64,000 bases of DNA from the NCBI GenBank assembly GCA_028622995.1, contig JAJQJQ010000053.1, positions 1,612,001 through 1,676,000 on the forward strand, in the 5' to 3' direction. A program made the position numbers and the translations under genes. Within the stretch, counting starts at the first letter, position 1. Each line of letters begins with the position of its first letter. The stretch is from Panagrolaimus kolymaensis (Eukaryota; Nematoda; Chromadorea; Rhabditida; Panagrolaimidae). Of the stretch, positions 12,552-23,791 are shown in pieces. The notes beneath the pieces were generated by a model, which did no database searches, was not told where the DNA came from, and worked only from the letters and a program-made list of their open reading frames with translations.

Positions 12552-13607
12552 ATGGTCGAAGATGATTGGGAAGATGTGTTTCTTCACGTTATTAGAAGGA
12601 CACTTTATTTTTTGTTTTCTCTCATCCATGGTTTTATGAAATATTTAGACCAACTTGAAGCTTTTGCAAATAAAGTAAGTTTTTTTTTCTTGTTTGACGA
12701 GCAAAGTAATAATCTGAGCATTTTATGTTTTAGTTTTTATTGAAAACAAAACCTTTGTTGCCACATGTTGCTCGATTATGTATACTTTCAACTTTCATCG
12801 AAAATGCTTATCGAAAATGGATATACTGGGATGTTCAACAAGAATATATTGAAGAAGCATGGAACTGTGGATGGCATATCGCTACATTATATCTTTATTA
12901 TGATGTTTTTGGACAACTTATTTCTGTAATTATGATCATGTTTAGAAAACGTTTGGGTGCTGCTTGTGGTCTTTTGGCTAGTATTTTAATGCTTCAAAGT
13001 GTTGCATATTGTATTTTTCAATGGGATGAAACTGGTGTGTTTTTTAAAATTTCTGTTGTTCTTGAGCTGTTTATATTATATGATGCAACTCAAATTGAAC
13101 ACATTTCACTTATGGCTTTTATATCAGAAATGTATAATGATGATATAAGAGATTCAAGAATACTCTTATTTTCAAGAATCCTTTTATTCTTTCGTATACT
13201 CGTATATGTAAAGTTCGAAAATTTTTGCTTGGTTATTACTTCTTATTCTATGGTAGGATTGGTTTGAGTTAATTAAAGGTTTAATATTTTTTTTATTTAT
13301 TTTTCAGTTTACATATTCTGTCACTTTCATCTTATTTCTTCCAATCTATTTGAAATATAAAACAAGATTCTGGACTTTGATTATAGCACTCTGGATTTTT
13401 GGTTATAATATTTGGTTCTTTCCATGGTGGACAATCTCAACTGATAATAATAATATGGCTCGAGATACAATAAAATTTTATTTCTTTCAAATCATTTCTG
13501 TTATTGGTGGCTTACTTTTTCTTATTGCTTATGGACCGGATGGAATTTATCTTGATGATGATGATTATCGAAGACGTCACTACGAATATATGATAGATGA
13601 TGATTAA
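12552..13607 (+). CDS. sft-4: SURF4 homologue, ER cargo receptor
   Basis: Three exons (12552-12674, 12734-13252, 13308-13607) give 313 residues; human SURF4 has 269. The string KTKPLLPHVARLCILSTF matches the SURF4 core, and WNCGWHIATLYLYYDVFGQL and FYFFQIISVIGGLLFLIAYG align with the family in the same order. The protein is a multi-pass membrane receptor that cycles between ER and Golgi and exports soluble cargo such as lipoproteins in COPII carriers. Compared with vertebrates there is extra sequence in the middle (around QIEHISLMAFISEMYNDDIRDSRI). The C-terminus is acidic (YRRRHYEYMIDDD) in place of the lysine-rich ER-retrieval ending. It is the third of three tandem plus-strand genes. Confidence 0.93.
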
Positions 13608-14374
13608 AACTTTAACCTTTTTGTTTTGTTCTTATAATTTATGTATGTATAATTGTTTTAAATATAAATAGTGTTTATCTGTTCACATGTTGGAGAAGTA
13701 AAGACGTCAGCTTAGAAAAAATTTATGCGCGAAATATTCGTAAATCTTCATTAATTTCTTTTCGCGCAAAATAATATTTGTCAAATAAAATTTTTTGTTT
13801 ATTTCGATCGTTATGATTCATCATTGCTGGTTTATAAAAAGCTTCAAACGATATTTCTTTACTTATAACTTTTCGGCACAATCTTCGTGTCTTAACTAAG
13901 ATCCGCATACATATCGTTATCTGTTGTTGTTGATTCTTTTTCTGTTGTTGTTGTTGCTTTATCAAATTCATAAACCCCTGATTTAAAAAAATTTAAAAGT
14001 GGTTCATGAATAACTTTCATTCTTTTTTTCAACTACTCATCTTCTGACCTTAACATATTTATTCGATGATGATGATTGCTTATTGTCATCGTTTTTATTT
14101 TTTCATTGTTTACTGATAACTAACATTAACAGATTTTTACATTTTTACGACTTCCTTTATTTTATTTTTTTAATCTAAAAAAGCATTTTTTTGTATGTAA
14201 CACAGCAGCAACAAAGTGAAGAAAAAAAATTAAAGTTTATCTTTTTTTACTTTAAATTCAATTAACCCTCTTCTTCCATCATTCTCGTGTAACCAACCCA
14301 TTAGCTATTATAAAAATCTGAATTTTTGTATTATTTATTCAACTTCCTAAAAATCATCAAAAACAACAAAAAAA
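13608..14374. other. Intergenic region, one weak minus-strand ORF
   Basis: This is the 3' flank of SURF4 and the upstream flank of the secreted protein gene. It contains GATGATGATG and TTGTTG short repeats and the small ORF listed separately. Confidence 0.5.
13723..13971 (-). CDS. Hypothetical small protein with poly-Gln start (weak)
   Basis: This is an ATG-initiated frame of 82 codons. It begins MNLIKQQQQQKKNQQQQ, encoded by a TTGTTG repeat, and then runs through a basic, coding-like segment with RRLCRKVISKEISFEAFYKP. The ending is charged (YYFARKEINEDLRIFRA). No family is recognised; the Arg/Leu pattern faintly recalls LYR-motif proteins, but the key triplet is missing. It may be the last exon of a gene whose upstream part I cannot find, or a chance ORF over a simple repeat. 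Confidence 0.28.
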   Translation of the reverse strand: MNLIKQQQQQKKNQQQQITICMRILVKTRRLCRKVISKEISFEAFYKPAMMNHNDRNKQKILFDKYYFARKEINEDLRIFRA

Positions 14375-15608
14375 ATGGTTTCTGGAATATTTCTTATTTT
14401 TACTTTACTTCCTTTTATGGTTGTTGCTGCAGCTGATGTTATTATGCCTATGCGATGCAATGCAATTCATACATCTGCAATTATTTATGATGCTTCAAAT
14501 AATAATACTATTTTAACGTTTGATGCTGATTTAAAGGTATATAAAAATGAAAATGGAACGGGTGATGACGAAATTTCGATGACTAATAAAACCATTTCAT
14601 CCATGAATGATGGCTCATATTCATTTCGAAACATTGGAGCATATATTGATGGAACTTTAACAAATTGCATTAATTTTGACAACAACAACGATGATGATAA
14701 TAATATGGATGGATGTTATTTCCGCGTTAAAAATTCAACCTTTTTATTACAAGCTTATACCATTTTAAATGGCGATAACCCTGAAGCCATATTATTTTAT
14801 GGAGTTGTTGATGAACGAAGTTTTAGTATGGGTTATGGTTCCATATTTTCACAAGATCAACCATGTGAAACTGAAACTTCATCGTGTAAGGTTTTTTTAA
14901 TTATTTTCCTTCAAAAAAATTATTTTTAGCAAGTTCATCAAAATACCATATTCAATATACTCAATGTTGCACATCTTTTGTTCCAACATATTTAACAACA
15001 GGAAATCCACCTATTTGTACGGCATTTCAAAGTCGTTCAACCATTTATAATACTGATGATAATTATAGTATTTATGCTACGGCTCAATATAATTATACCA
15101 TGTCTGATGGAGATATATTTGTTCATGGAAAGCTCACGGGACCTTCTGATGCTACAGTTACTTTAGCATTAAATGATTTTTGGCAATGTGGAGGGTAAGG
15201 AAAAGGCTTTTAAAAATTTGAAAAAAAAATATTGTTATTGTAAATGATACTGAAAAAAAAGCTCCTGAACATTCTTTTTTATAAATATTTTTCTGCTTTC
15301 TAATTGTCTAAAATGAAAATTAAAAAATGGATAAATAAATCTTTTTCAGTTATGCCAATGCTGGAATGACTTGCATTTTTCCATATTTTGATGGAGATAA
15401 TAAATTCTTATTCCTTCTTGGTTTATCAACCGCAAATGGAACAAATTATGAAGCTATTTCCGGTCGATTGATTATTCGAGGAAATCAAACTTTAATGGAA
15501 GAAGGCTTTCAATTTACCGCTAAAAATGATTGCTTTTATTTTGTAAATGTTTTAGATTCAACAAAAGTTTTTTCAAGTTCATTTTGTTGTTCACAATTTT
15601 CTAATTAA
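14375..15608 (+). CDS. Secreted Cys-rich glycoprotein with internal duplication
   Basis: Three exons (14375-14885, 14930-15194, 15350-15608) give 344 residues. An N-terminal signal peptide (MVSGIFLIFTLLPFMVVAAA) is followed by a mature protein with many N-glycosylation sequons, an Asn/Asp-rich low-complexity stretch around 14676-14712 and no membrane segment. The two halves look related. Each has a beta-strand-rich segment, an LxGxxxATxxL-like or equivalent core and single Cys residues, and each closes with an SSK/STK...CC motif (YTQCCTSF near the middle, SSFCCSQF near the end). I do not recognise the family. The role is unknown; an extracellular or cuticle/pharynx-associated protein is a guess. 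AATAAA is at 15613-15618. Confidence 0.8.
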
Positions 15609-15666
15609 TTTAAATAAAAAAAAATATGTATGTATTTGTTTATTTTAAATATGAAACAAGAACATT

Positions 15667-15690
15667 GGGGCCTTACCTGCGGTAAGTCCC
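15667..15690. repeat. GC-rich hairpin 1 (TTACC-tgc-GGTAA stem)
   Basis: A GGGG...TCCC outer stem encloses the inverted repeat CTTACC/GGTAAG around a 3-base loop. It is the first of three similar GC-rich hairpins in otherwise A/T-rich DNA. A downstream motif (AATCTTCGGAAACG near 15718) is echoed near hairpin 3, which suggests a degenerate unit of about 300-330 bp. Confidence 0.6.
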
Positions 15691-15956
15691 TCAAACTAAA
15701 CAATCACACAAAAAAAATCTTCGGAAACGTTACATTTTTACAATCAAAACGTGGACATTAAACGCTTTAAAGTATTTTTTGAGAATCCTAGGGAGTGCAA
15801 ATGTTTTTATGAATTCTAAAAAATTATCAAAGGGGAGATTATGTGCTTTTTTAGAGGGTGCAAAATTGGAAAAAATAGAGTGCTCAAACACCCATGTGTG
15901 TCTACAACAATACAATTAAAATAAACATCATTGTGCTTACACATTCCATTTTTCAT

Positions 15957-16003
15957 GGTAAATTTTGGAGCCCTGCCTACGGCAGACCTCCTAAATTTTA
16001 CAA
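15957..16003. repeat. GC-rich hairpin 2, long imperfect palindrome
   Basis: The core GGAG..CTGCC-tac-GGCAG..CTCC (15967-15991) is an inverted repeat with matching GGAG/CTCC ends. The flanks extend it: GTAAATTTT on the left faces AAATTTTAC on the right, making an imperfect stem of about 20 bp per arm. It shares shape and loop (TRC) with hairpin 1. Confidence 0.65.
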
Positions 16004-16053
16004 AAAGATCATTTACAATAATCAATGAGACATTTTACATAAAGAAAATCTAC

Positions 16054-16074
16054 GGAACTGCTTACGGTAGTCTC
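16054..16074. repeat. GC-rich hairpin 3 (ACTGC-ttac-GGTAGT)
   Basis: This is a degenerate member of the same hairpin series. GGAACTGC and GGTAGTCTC face each other around TTAC, with one or two mismatches. Two simpler relatives follow at about 16112-16128 (GGGCC...GATCCC) and 16213-16231 (TGGGCC...GGCCCCA). Confidence 0.5.
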
Positions 16075-16234
16075 AACATTATATATTTCATCACAATAAC
16101 AATAAACAATAGGGCCTTTCGGATCCCGAGTCAATCTTAACTCCATTCCATATCTCTCATATTCGGTTACATCTTAACCCATTCAAAGTCCATTCAATAG
16201 GCAAATTACACATGGGCCCTTCAGGCCCCAAAAC

Positions 16235-16680
16235 ACATTTCAACCCAAAAACAACCAAATATCGAACCAAACACAATTAAACATTCGCCCGAACACAACT
16301 AAACATTCACTCGAAAACAACTAAACATTCAACCAAAAACAACTAAATCTCCACCCAAAAATAATCTTAAATCTCACCAAAAACAACTAAATCTCCACCC
16401 AAACATCCCACCAAAAACAACTAAATCTCCACCCGAAAACCATCTTACATCTCACCAAAAAAAACAAAATCTCCACCCAAACATCATCTTACATCTCACC
16501 AAAAATAACTAAATCTCCACCCAAAAATAATCTTAAATCTCACCAAAAACAACTAAATGGCCACTCAAAAATCATCTTACATCTCACCAAAAACAACTAA
16601 ACATTCGCCCAAACACAACTAAATGTCCACCCAAAAGCCACCAAATATTAACCCAAAAACCTCTAAATATCCACCTAAAA
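16235..16680 (+). repeat. Degenerate C/A-rich minisatellite, nearly free of G
   Basis: Short units of the form CCACCCAAAAACAACTAAAT or CTCACCAAAAACAACTAAAT repeat with small changes (ACATTC and ATCTCC variants). There is a hint of a longer period of about 55-60 bp marked by ATCTTACATCTCACC. The plus strand is almost devoid of G over more than 400 bp, a very strong strand asymmetry. It follows directly after the hairpin series. Confidence 0.85.
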
Positions 16681-17293
16681 ATTTCAATGCAGACAATCAG
16701 AGAAAAAACAAATTTTTCACTTCCAAAAAAATGCTTTCAAAAAAACAAAGGGAAACTTTCGTGTCAAGAAAATTTCAAAAAATGCAAATTTAAATTGGTC
16801 AAAACATATCAATATTTGACTCTCCGAAGCGTGAGACCAACATATTCGGAATCAGCGTAAAAAACTGATCTAGACTATCGGGACAAAACAAAAAAAAAGC
16901 AGAACCGACATACAGACAGACAGAAACGACACTCCAAATTAAAAAGGAAGACAAAACAAAAAAACAAGTTTTAAATTCAATGATAATTTTTGTAAATGGG
17001 GCATTCATTTTTGGAAAATTTAGTTAGGAGTTTTTTAACGGAATTATTGAATATTTCTTTTTCTTCCATTGCCATAGTGTTTTTGAAACAAATTGTAAGA
17101 TGGCATCGAGGTTCAATGTTTTTCTAAAAAAAGTGGTGGTTATTGGAAAAATTTTTTATTATTATTTTTGCGACCATTTTTTAAGATTTGGAATAAAAAT
17201 ATTTATTTCCTGATACTTTAAAAATGGAAAAACAAAGAAGACATGTTTACAAAGGAAAATTATTTCTTTGGCTCAAAAAAAAGTTTCTTAAAT
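16681..17293. other. Intergenic region
   Basis: The region is A/T-rich, with a short CAGA repeat around 16912-16925. No gene is seen. The 3' end and untranslated tail of the minus-strand F-box gene fall in its right part. Confidence 0.45.
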
Positions 17294-20085
17294 TTATTTT
17301 TTCAAACAACACCATCGTTTTTGACGAAAAAAATTCTGAATTTGAAACTGATTCAAAAAATAGACGCGTTTTTATGCTATCCAAAAAGTTATTTATTTTT
17401 TTACACATCGTTGAAAAATAAAATAAAAACAACTTACATCTAAAAATTTGCAAAAATCTCCAATTTCCAAAGTATTATCGATATCGGTTAATGTAAATCG
17501 GGTGAATTGACATTTTCTTTTTAAATTTGCTAATATTGAAGAAGTTTGAAAAGTTAAAGGGACATGTTTGGAAATGCTAAAAAAATATTTATGTAGTTTA
17601 TCAAAGAACAAAAATTAAAAATTTTTTTAAAACAAAAATGTCTCAGAAATAATGGAAATTTTCATTTAGAATATTTCTGCATTTTTTTTAAAGAAACTAA
17701 CTTACTAAACACAAAAAGCATTAGGAATTTTAGAAATAATTTCTTCAATTGGGATTGGAATCATTTTTTCATTATCACTTATAATCGATGTATTACATAA
17801 GTGTAAACTTTCAACTCGATTTGAATTAGTTAAAAAGCAATAATCTTTCCATGTAATATTTTGATCAATGATTTTAATAAAAGCTCCATCAAATCGATAA
17901 ATATTAGATAAAAAGTTTTGTAAATAATTTCGATCAAATGGAATTTCCTGTGAATAAGAAGAAGTAAAATAAAGGCCATTAGTAATGTAAAGATTTTTAA
18001 GTAAATTTAAATTATTTATATCATTTTTATTAAGTTGAATCGAATGTTCGATAAATTTTGTTTTGCTGTTTGTACTTTCCATTCGATGGCATGGAACATA
18101 AGGTTGTTTAGAATAAAAATATTTGGAAGTAAAAAGTAGCTTAGTTTTGGATGGATGTCTCGAAAATTTAATTATATAATGAATAATTGTTGATGGAAGT
18201 GAAAAACGTTGGGGAAGAATACAAGAAGAAGAATTATGATTTTTGAAAGTTATTTGTTTTATTTTTGTTGTTGGATGCTTTCGTTTCCTAGTTTTAATAA
18301 TTTCTCCTTCACTTGGCTCGACGACTGGCGCTGACAAAGATGCCAAACCAATAATTCCATCTTGATATTTTTTTAATGATTCTTTAAAAATTTTTAAATT
18401 CCTTGAAAGTTCTGTTTTTGTTCGAAATGTTACTTTTAATAAAGGTCGCTGCAAGGCTTTAGCAATAACAGCGTCAAATAAATTATATGCTTGTTCGGTT
18501 GAACCAAAATCAGAATAAATTTGTATTAAATCCGCCCATGAATCTTGAACGGATATGCCTTGATTTCCTTTTTCAATAATTAAATTTTGATATTCTTGTC
18601 TTGTTTGAAAATCTTCGATAAATAATCGGCAATATTTTCGATAAACTTCTAAAGCTTCCTAAAAACAAAAAAACAATGTTTTGTAAAAATTGCAGATAGA
18701 TTTTATTAAAATAATCTAATTTCGAACTCAATGAATTTAGTTTCTGTTGTTTTCTAATAGCAATTAGAATTTTAAAAATATTTGACACTCAAAATTTTAA
18801 AAAAATATGCTTTTGCTGTAAAGCAAAAGCTATCCAAAATTTATAATTTTCAAAGCCACAATAAAGGGCAATGGATTTTTAATATGAACCTTTAAAGGAA
18901 CGTTTAAAGTTCGAAATGAATTTAAAGCAGAAAAATTTAAACAAGAAGAGCAAAAAATAAATGAAACGAATCAAATTAATGTGGCAGACGAAAAAAGATA
19001 TTCTTTTTCCTCGTGCTTCGAAAAATTTTTTTGTTTACCATTTTTCTGCGGTTTTTCAGAATCTTCCTAATTTTTTTTATCCAGTTATCAGTTTTTTATG
19101 TTTAAAAAAAACTTACTTCTGGATTTCTTTCTTTAATAATTATAATATAAATTTTCCATAAATTTTGATTCCATGGATATTTTCCTATTCTGCATGCAAG
19201 GTTTTGAATGATAAAATCATTATCGTCATTAATTTCCAATAAACATTGAAGCCATTTTTCGTCATCATTTTCAAATTTAACTAAACGATCGAATAAATTT
19301 ACAGCTTTTTTATATTTTTCCATTTCAACTTTAGATAAAGGAGATAAAGAAAATTCATTAAAAAGTCGATACATATCTCTCAATTTCCAATGTGGCCAAG
19401 TTAAATATGTTTTGGGTATTGAAATTCTGCTATTTTCATGATATATTGAACGCCAATAAACTTCATCATAAAATGGCCAATATATTATTTTTTTTAATTT
19501 TGGTGCCTACAAAATATAAAAATCAAGAAAAAAATAATAATTATTCGATAAAGCCTTCCTTCTCTGGAACAAAACTGTTGGATTACGGTAAACTATGATT
19601 TTTAAACAAAAATCAAATAACCATTATTAATTTTTTTTTTTCAGCATCATCGTTAAGGAGTTTTAAAATTAAATAGATAAACTAAAGACTTACAAAATCA
19701 AAGCTTAAAATATTTTTTTCAATAAAAATTTGAGCTAAATTTTCATGATATAAATGTTGAAAAACATTTTTTAAAATTCGATAATAAACTGTATGGGTTA
19801 CACTTTGATATTGATTTTGATTTCGGATATCATCTGCAGCTATTCTATAAACCAATAATTTTTAATTGTAAAACAAAATAAAAAATAAAATTTTTTTTAC
19901 TGCAGTCGATAATTCCATATTTCTGGGATAGTTGTAAATTTTTCAGAAAATTTATCAAAAAGTTTAAGCTTTTTTAAAATGCCCGTCTTTGGTTCAGCTA
20001 ATTTCTCAAACAATTCAATAACTACTCGCTTATAAGTTTCAGGAAGCTTGTCTAAATAATGAATGTATGAGGCTGCCGCATCCAT
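17294..20085 (-). CDS. Helical-repeat (HAT/TPR-like) protein joined to F-box-like region
   Basis: Minus-strand exons are 20085-19901, 19844-19694, 19506-19117, 18658-17706, 17576-17438 and a less certain last exon ending near 17294, for about 620 residues. Residues 1 to about 330 are Trp/Tyr-rich amphipathic helices with repeated A..LF/Y patterns (PEIWNYRL, WPHWKLRDMYRLF, EALEVYRKYCRLF, EQAYNLFDAVI), resembling HAT or TPR repeats of RNA-processing proteins. A basic NLS-like stretch (KTRKRKH, about 364-370) follows. Then comes FSLPSTIIHYIIKFSRHP...LLFTSKYFYSKQP (about 393-425), the pattern of the divergent F-box proteins of clade IV nematodes, with a Leu-rich C-terminal region. Exon 4 reads through both parts with no stop, so this is either one fused gene or two genes badly separated in the assembly. 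No specific orthologue is named. Confidence 0.62.
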
Positions 20086-20920
20086 TTTATAAGAAAAAAA
20101 GCTGAAAGTGTGAAATAATTATTATCCCCAAAAAGTAAAATAAAAATATTTGAAAGTTGTGACTCGGCTTCTCAAAAAAAAAGCACAACAAAAAAATTTA
20201 ACTTCGTTTGTGTTGTAAAAATCTTTAAAAAAAACTTGAGAAAATGTCAAAAAAAAAAAATAACCAAAGTTCGAGGTGGACATGTTTGTATGAGTGAGGC
20301 AAAAATGTTAAGGCATGTTGGAAATCTCTAAAATTGGGATTAAAATGAAGAATGTTAAAAAGACATGGAACTAATAAGAAGATTTTATGATTAGATTAGA
20401 AAAAAACAGTATTAATGAAAGATTAAAAATATGTGAAAAAGAGCTAACAAAAAACTTAGATTGTTTGTTGAGTGGTTATCAGTGAACATACAAAACAAGG
20501 TAAACATTCATTCATCGCATCGGTATAAATTTTTTTTTAAATGATTGCCGCCAAAAACAAGCGTTTAACAAAAAAGGACTTCAAACGTGAATGGTAGATA
20601 CATAGATAGATTAATTGAAGCTCAATAATGTTGAAAATGTTAGAGATTATTAAAAATATGAGAATGCTTCGAAAAAAAGAAGTTTAGCCATTTACAAACA
20701 AAAAAATTTATTTGCTTTCCATCAAACAAAATTTTTTCCATTGCCTCTTTTTTTTCTCTGGCTTACTGCCTCCTTTTTGCCAGAAAAAAACTTGCGCGGG
20801 CTTTTTTCATCTCAATTTTTTTCTTCTTCGTTTTTTGTTTGTATCCATCTCTCGCTTTATTTTCCTGTTGCCTTTTATTTTACATTAAATACAGAACGAA
20901 AAAAAGAAGAAGAAAGAATT
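20086..20920. other. Divergent promoter region, F-box gene / gamma-tubulin
   Basis: This region lies between two outward-facing start codons. It is A/T-rich, with pyrimidine runs before the gamma-tubulin start (20745-20880). No other ORF, RNA or repeat is seen. Confidence 0.5.
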
Positions 20921-22618
20921 ATGCCAGGTGATATTATATCAATTCAAGTTGGTCAATGTGGCAATGAAATTGGTAATGAATTTTGGAAAAGAATATGCAT
21001 CGAACATTGTATTGGAATTGATGGTTATGCAACTTCTGAACGAACTCATGATGATAATTGCTCAACATATTTTTCTCAGGTAAAAACTTTTCCATTTTTC
21101 TATATTTTGATAAAGCCTTACAAGCTAGTCGTAGTGAATCGAAAATGTGTTACTAAAATTATTTTCCTTTTTTTCAGGCAGATGATGCTCGGTATATCCC
21201 TCGTGCTGTGTTAATTGATCTTGAACCTCGTGTTATCAATTCAACGTTAAATGCTGAATTTGGAAAAATCTTCAACCTTGAAAGAGTGTTTCATTCTGGT
21301 GGTGGAGCTGGCAACAATTGGGCTGCAGGTTATGGTGCTGGATTTAATCAGTTAGTTTTCATTAACGTTCAAACTTCTCACTAATCCTTGTAAACTTTTA
21401 GGGATAGCGAACTTGGTGAACAAATATTAAATGTTATTCAATCTGAACTGGAAATATCTGACAAAGTTGATGGTTTTACTCTTTCACATTCAATTGCTGG
21501 TGGAACTGGATCTGGTTTGGGATCATGGATTCTTGAAAAACTTGGTGAATGGTAAGTGTTCTCATATCCTCTTGCATATTTAAACCCTTTCTTTTTAGCT
21601 TTGGTTCTAAGCAACTTGTTCAAACATATTCAGTGTTTCCAAGCTCAGGATCTGATGTCGTTGTTCAACCATACAATGCTATTTTAACTTTGAAACGTCT
21701 TATTGAATGTGCTCAAATGGTTACTGTATTTGATAATGAAGCAATTACAAAGAATGCTATGGTCAAAATGCATAATAAACATCCATCGATGAAGGATGTC
21801 AACTCGATTATTGGACGAATTATGGCGGGATTAACAGCTCCCAAACGTTTTGGCTCACCAAATGCTGTATCATTATTCAATCTATCTGCACATCTTTGTC
21901 CTGTAAGACCATTACATTTTGTTCAATGCGGTAAGCTTTGTAATTCTCTTTCTCTCTTTATATAATTTTGTTAGTTTTCAGGAGTTGCACCAATGACGCC
22001 ATCTGATCCACGATATTGTCAACAAACGACTCCACAGCATTTGATGAGATTACTTTCTCGCTCTGATTCGATGTTAACAAGCACTTTCTACAAGTATTCT
22101 CCAACTCAAACTGATTGCTTATTAGCTGGTTTAGCAATGTTTCAAGGTGACATCAACAAAGCAGAAGTGAGAAATAGTATTCAATCAACAAATATGAAAT
22201 TGCCATATGGGTATGTATCTTGCTATATTTGATTCGATGAGACTAATGTTACACTTTCATTACTTGTTAAATATGTTGCTATTGCTTACTAACATGTCTC
22301 TTTTTCAGAACTTCACTCATTCCGTTCTATGATATCGACTATCAACTCAGCTATCCAAAAGCTAAAAATCGTTCTGCTATTCTTGCACTCAACCATTCCA
22401 ACTTTGAGAAGACTCTGTCAAGCATTCTTCATCAATTTGATACAATGTTCAAAAACAAAGCTTATATCAACAATTTCAAGAAAGAAGAATATTTTGTGGA
22501 AAGCATGGATCCAATGGTTGAAGCAAGGAATACGGTTGATGAATTACGAAAAGCTTATGCTGATCCATGGAAATATTGTAATGATGGAATGAGAAATGAT
22601 GAAAAACAAGATGATTAA
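20921..22618 (+). CDS. tbg-1: Gamma-tubulin
   Basis: Six exons (20921-21079, 21178-21350, 21402-21551, 21599-21930, 21982-22210, 22309-22618) give 450 residues, the usual size. The start [22 protein letters not shown] is typical of gamma-tubulin, not alpha or beta. [22 protein letters not shown], the [13 protein letters not shown] segment (about 97-107) and the tubulin GTP signature GGTGSGLGS (about 144-152) are intact. The protein nucleates microtubules in gamma-tubulin complexes at centrosomes and other organising centres. The C-terminus is acidic and short ([12 protein letters not shown]). AATAAA is at 22739-22744. Confidence 0.97.
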
Positions 22619-23296
22619 ATTTCGCTATATGTTTTATGAACGTGTGTGATTTAAAAATTGTTGTACAGTTTTTGTTTACCTGTTTGTTTTATTCCATGTT
22701 AAAATTGTGTATGCTTGTCTTTGATTGTTTTTCTTTTTAATAAATTTGCATTTTCTTTAGGCTTTGTTTTTATCATAACCTATTGATGTCATTCTTCAAA
22801 CTCGAAGAATGAAAGTAAAACTGATTTTTTTTACTAATAAAGTTCAATACCCGATATTAAAGTATCTTTTGTAGCTGAATGATCGCATTTTTAAAAAAAT
22901 AGCTGAGGTTAACGAGTATGAACAATTAAAGAGCATAATAAAGCACGAGGTTATAAAAATTCTAACTGATCTAATTCCAAACGCAAAAGTGTCAAGTCTA
23001 ATGCATAAATTCGAATGCAAAAATCCAAAAAATAGATGAAAGCTTTTGCTTTGCAAACGCAGAGGTCGAGTTTGCTTGGTGTAATGTTTTCAACATACAA
23101 AAGTTTTATCTTCTCAAAAAAAAATTGCTAACTTTCTTTATTTTGAAATCGTTTTCTATTTCAAGCATTTCTCGTAAATTTTTTTTCTAAATTTAAATTA
23201 CTCTTGATTTATTTGCGCGTAAATATTTCCAGAATATATTCTAAAAACTATGTATTTTTTAGATCTTACTTTTAAACCACAAACAACAACAACAAA
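22619..23296. other. Intergenic region
   Basis: It holds the gamma-tubulin 3' end with AATAAA at 22739-22744, then A/T-rich DNA up to the RPB6 start. Nothing else is supported. Confidence 0.5.
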
Positions 23297-23791
23297 ATGG
23301 CTGACGATGAAGAATATGTTGCGGACGAGATTGATGATAACGACTATGCTGAAGATAATGAAATGGACGATGATGTTGATGTTGACGCACCTGAAGATGA
23401 AAAAGACCGTGTACAATTAGTTGAGGTATGTTCTTTAGTCGTTAAATCAGTTTATCAATATTGCCATTTTAGCCATCTGAAATGGTCGCATCTCAAGAAC
23501 GTGTTACAACTCCATTTATGACAAAATATGAACGTGCAAGAGTTTTGGGTACACGGGCTCTTCAAATTGCTATGGGTGCTCCGGTTATGGTTGAACTTGA
23601 AGGTGAAACAGATCCACTTGAAATAGCTAGAAAAGAATTGAAAGAACAAAAAGTTCCTATTATCATTCGTCGATATCTTCCTGTAAGTTGATCAGATTAG
23701 TATTGTCTTCTCAATAATTTTACATCGTTTGGTTTAGGATTCCTCATATGAAGATTGGTCCGTTGAAGAATTACATGTTACTGATTGGTAA
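23297..23791 (+). CDS. rpb-6: RPB6, shared subunit of RNA polymerases I, II and III
   Basis: Three exons (23297-23425, 23473-23682, 23738-23791) give 130 residues. The first third is a highly acidic tail (Asp/Glu-rich). The conserved fold follows: [56 protein letters not shown] and the terminal [14 protein letters not shown]. These are the hallmark strings of RPB6/ABC23, which stabilises the clamp of all three nuclear RNA polymerases. The start is the first ATG of the open frame, preceded by ACAACAACAAC. AATAAA is at 23857-23862. Confidence 0.97.
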
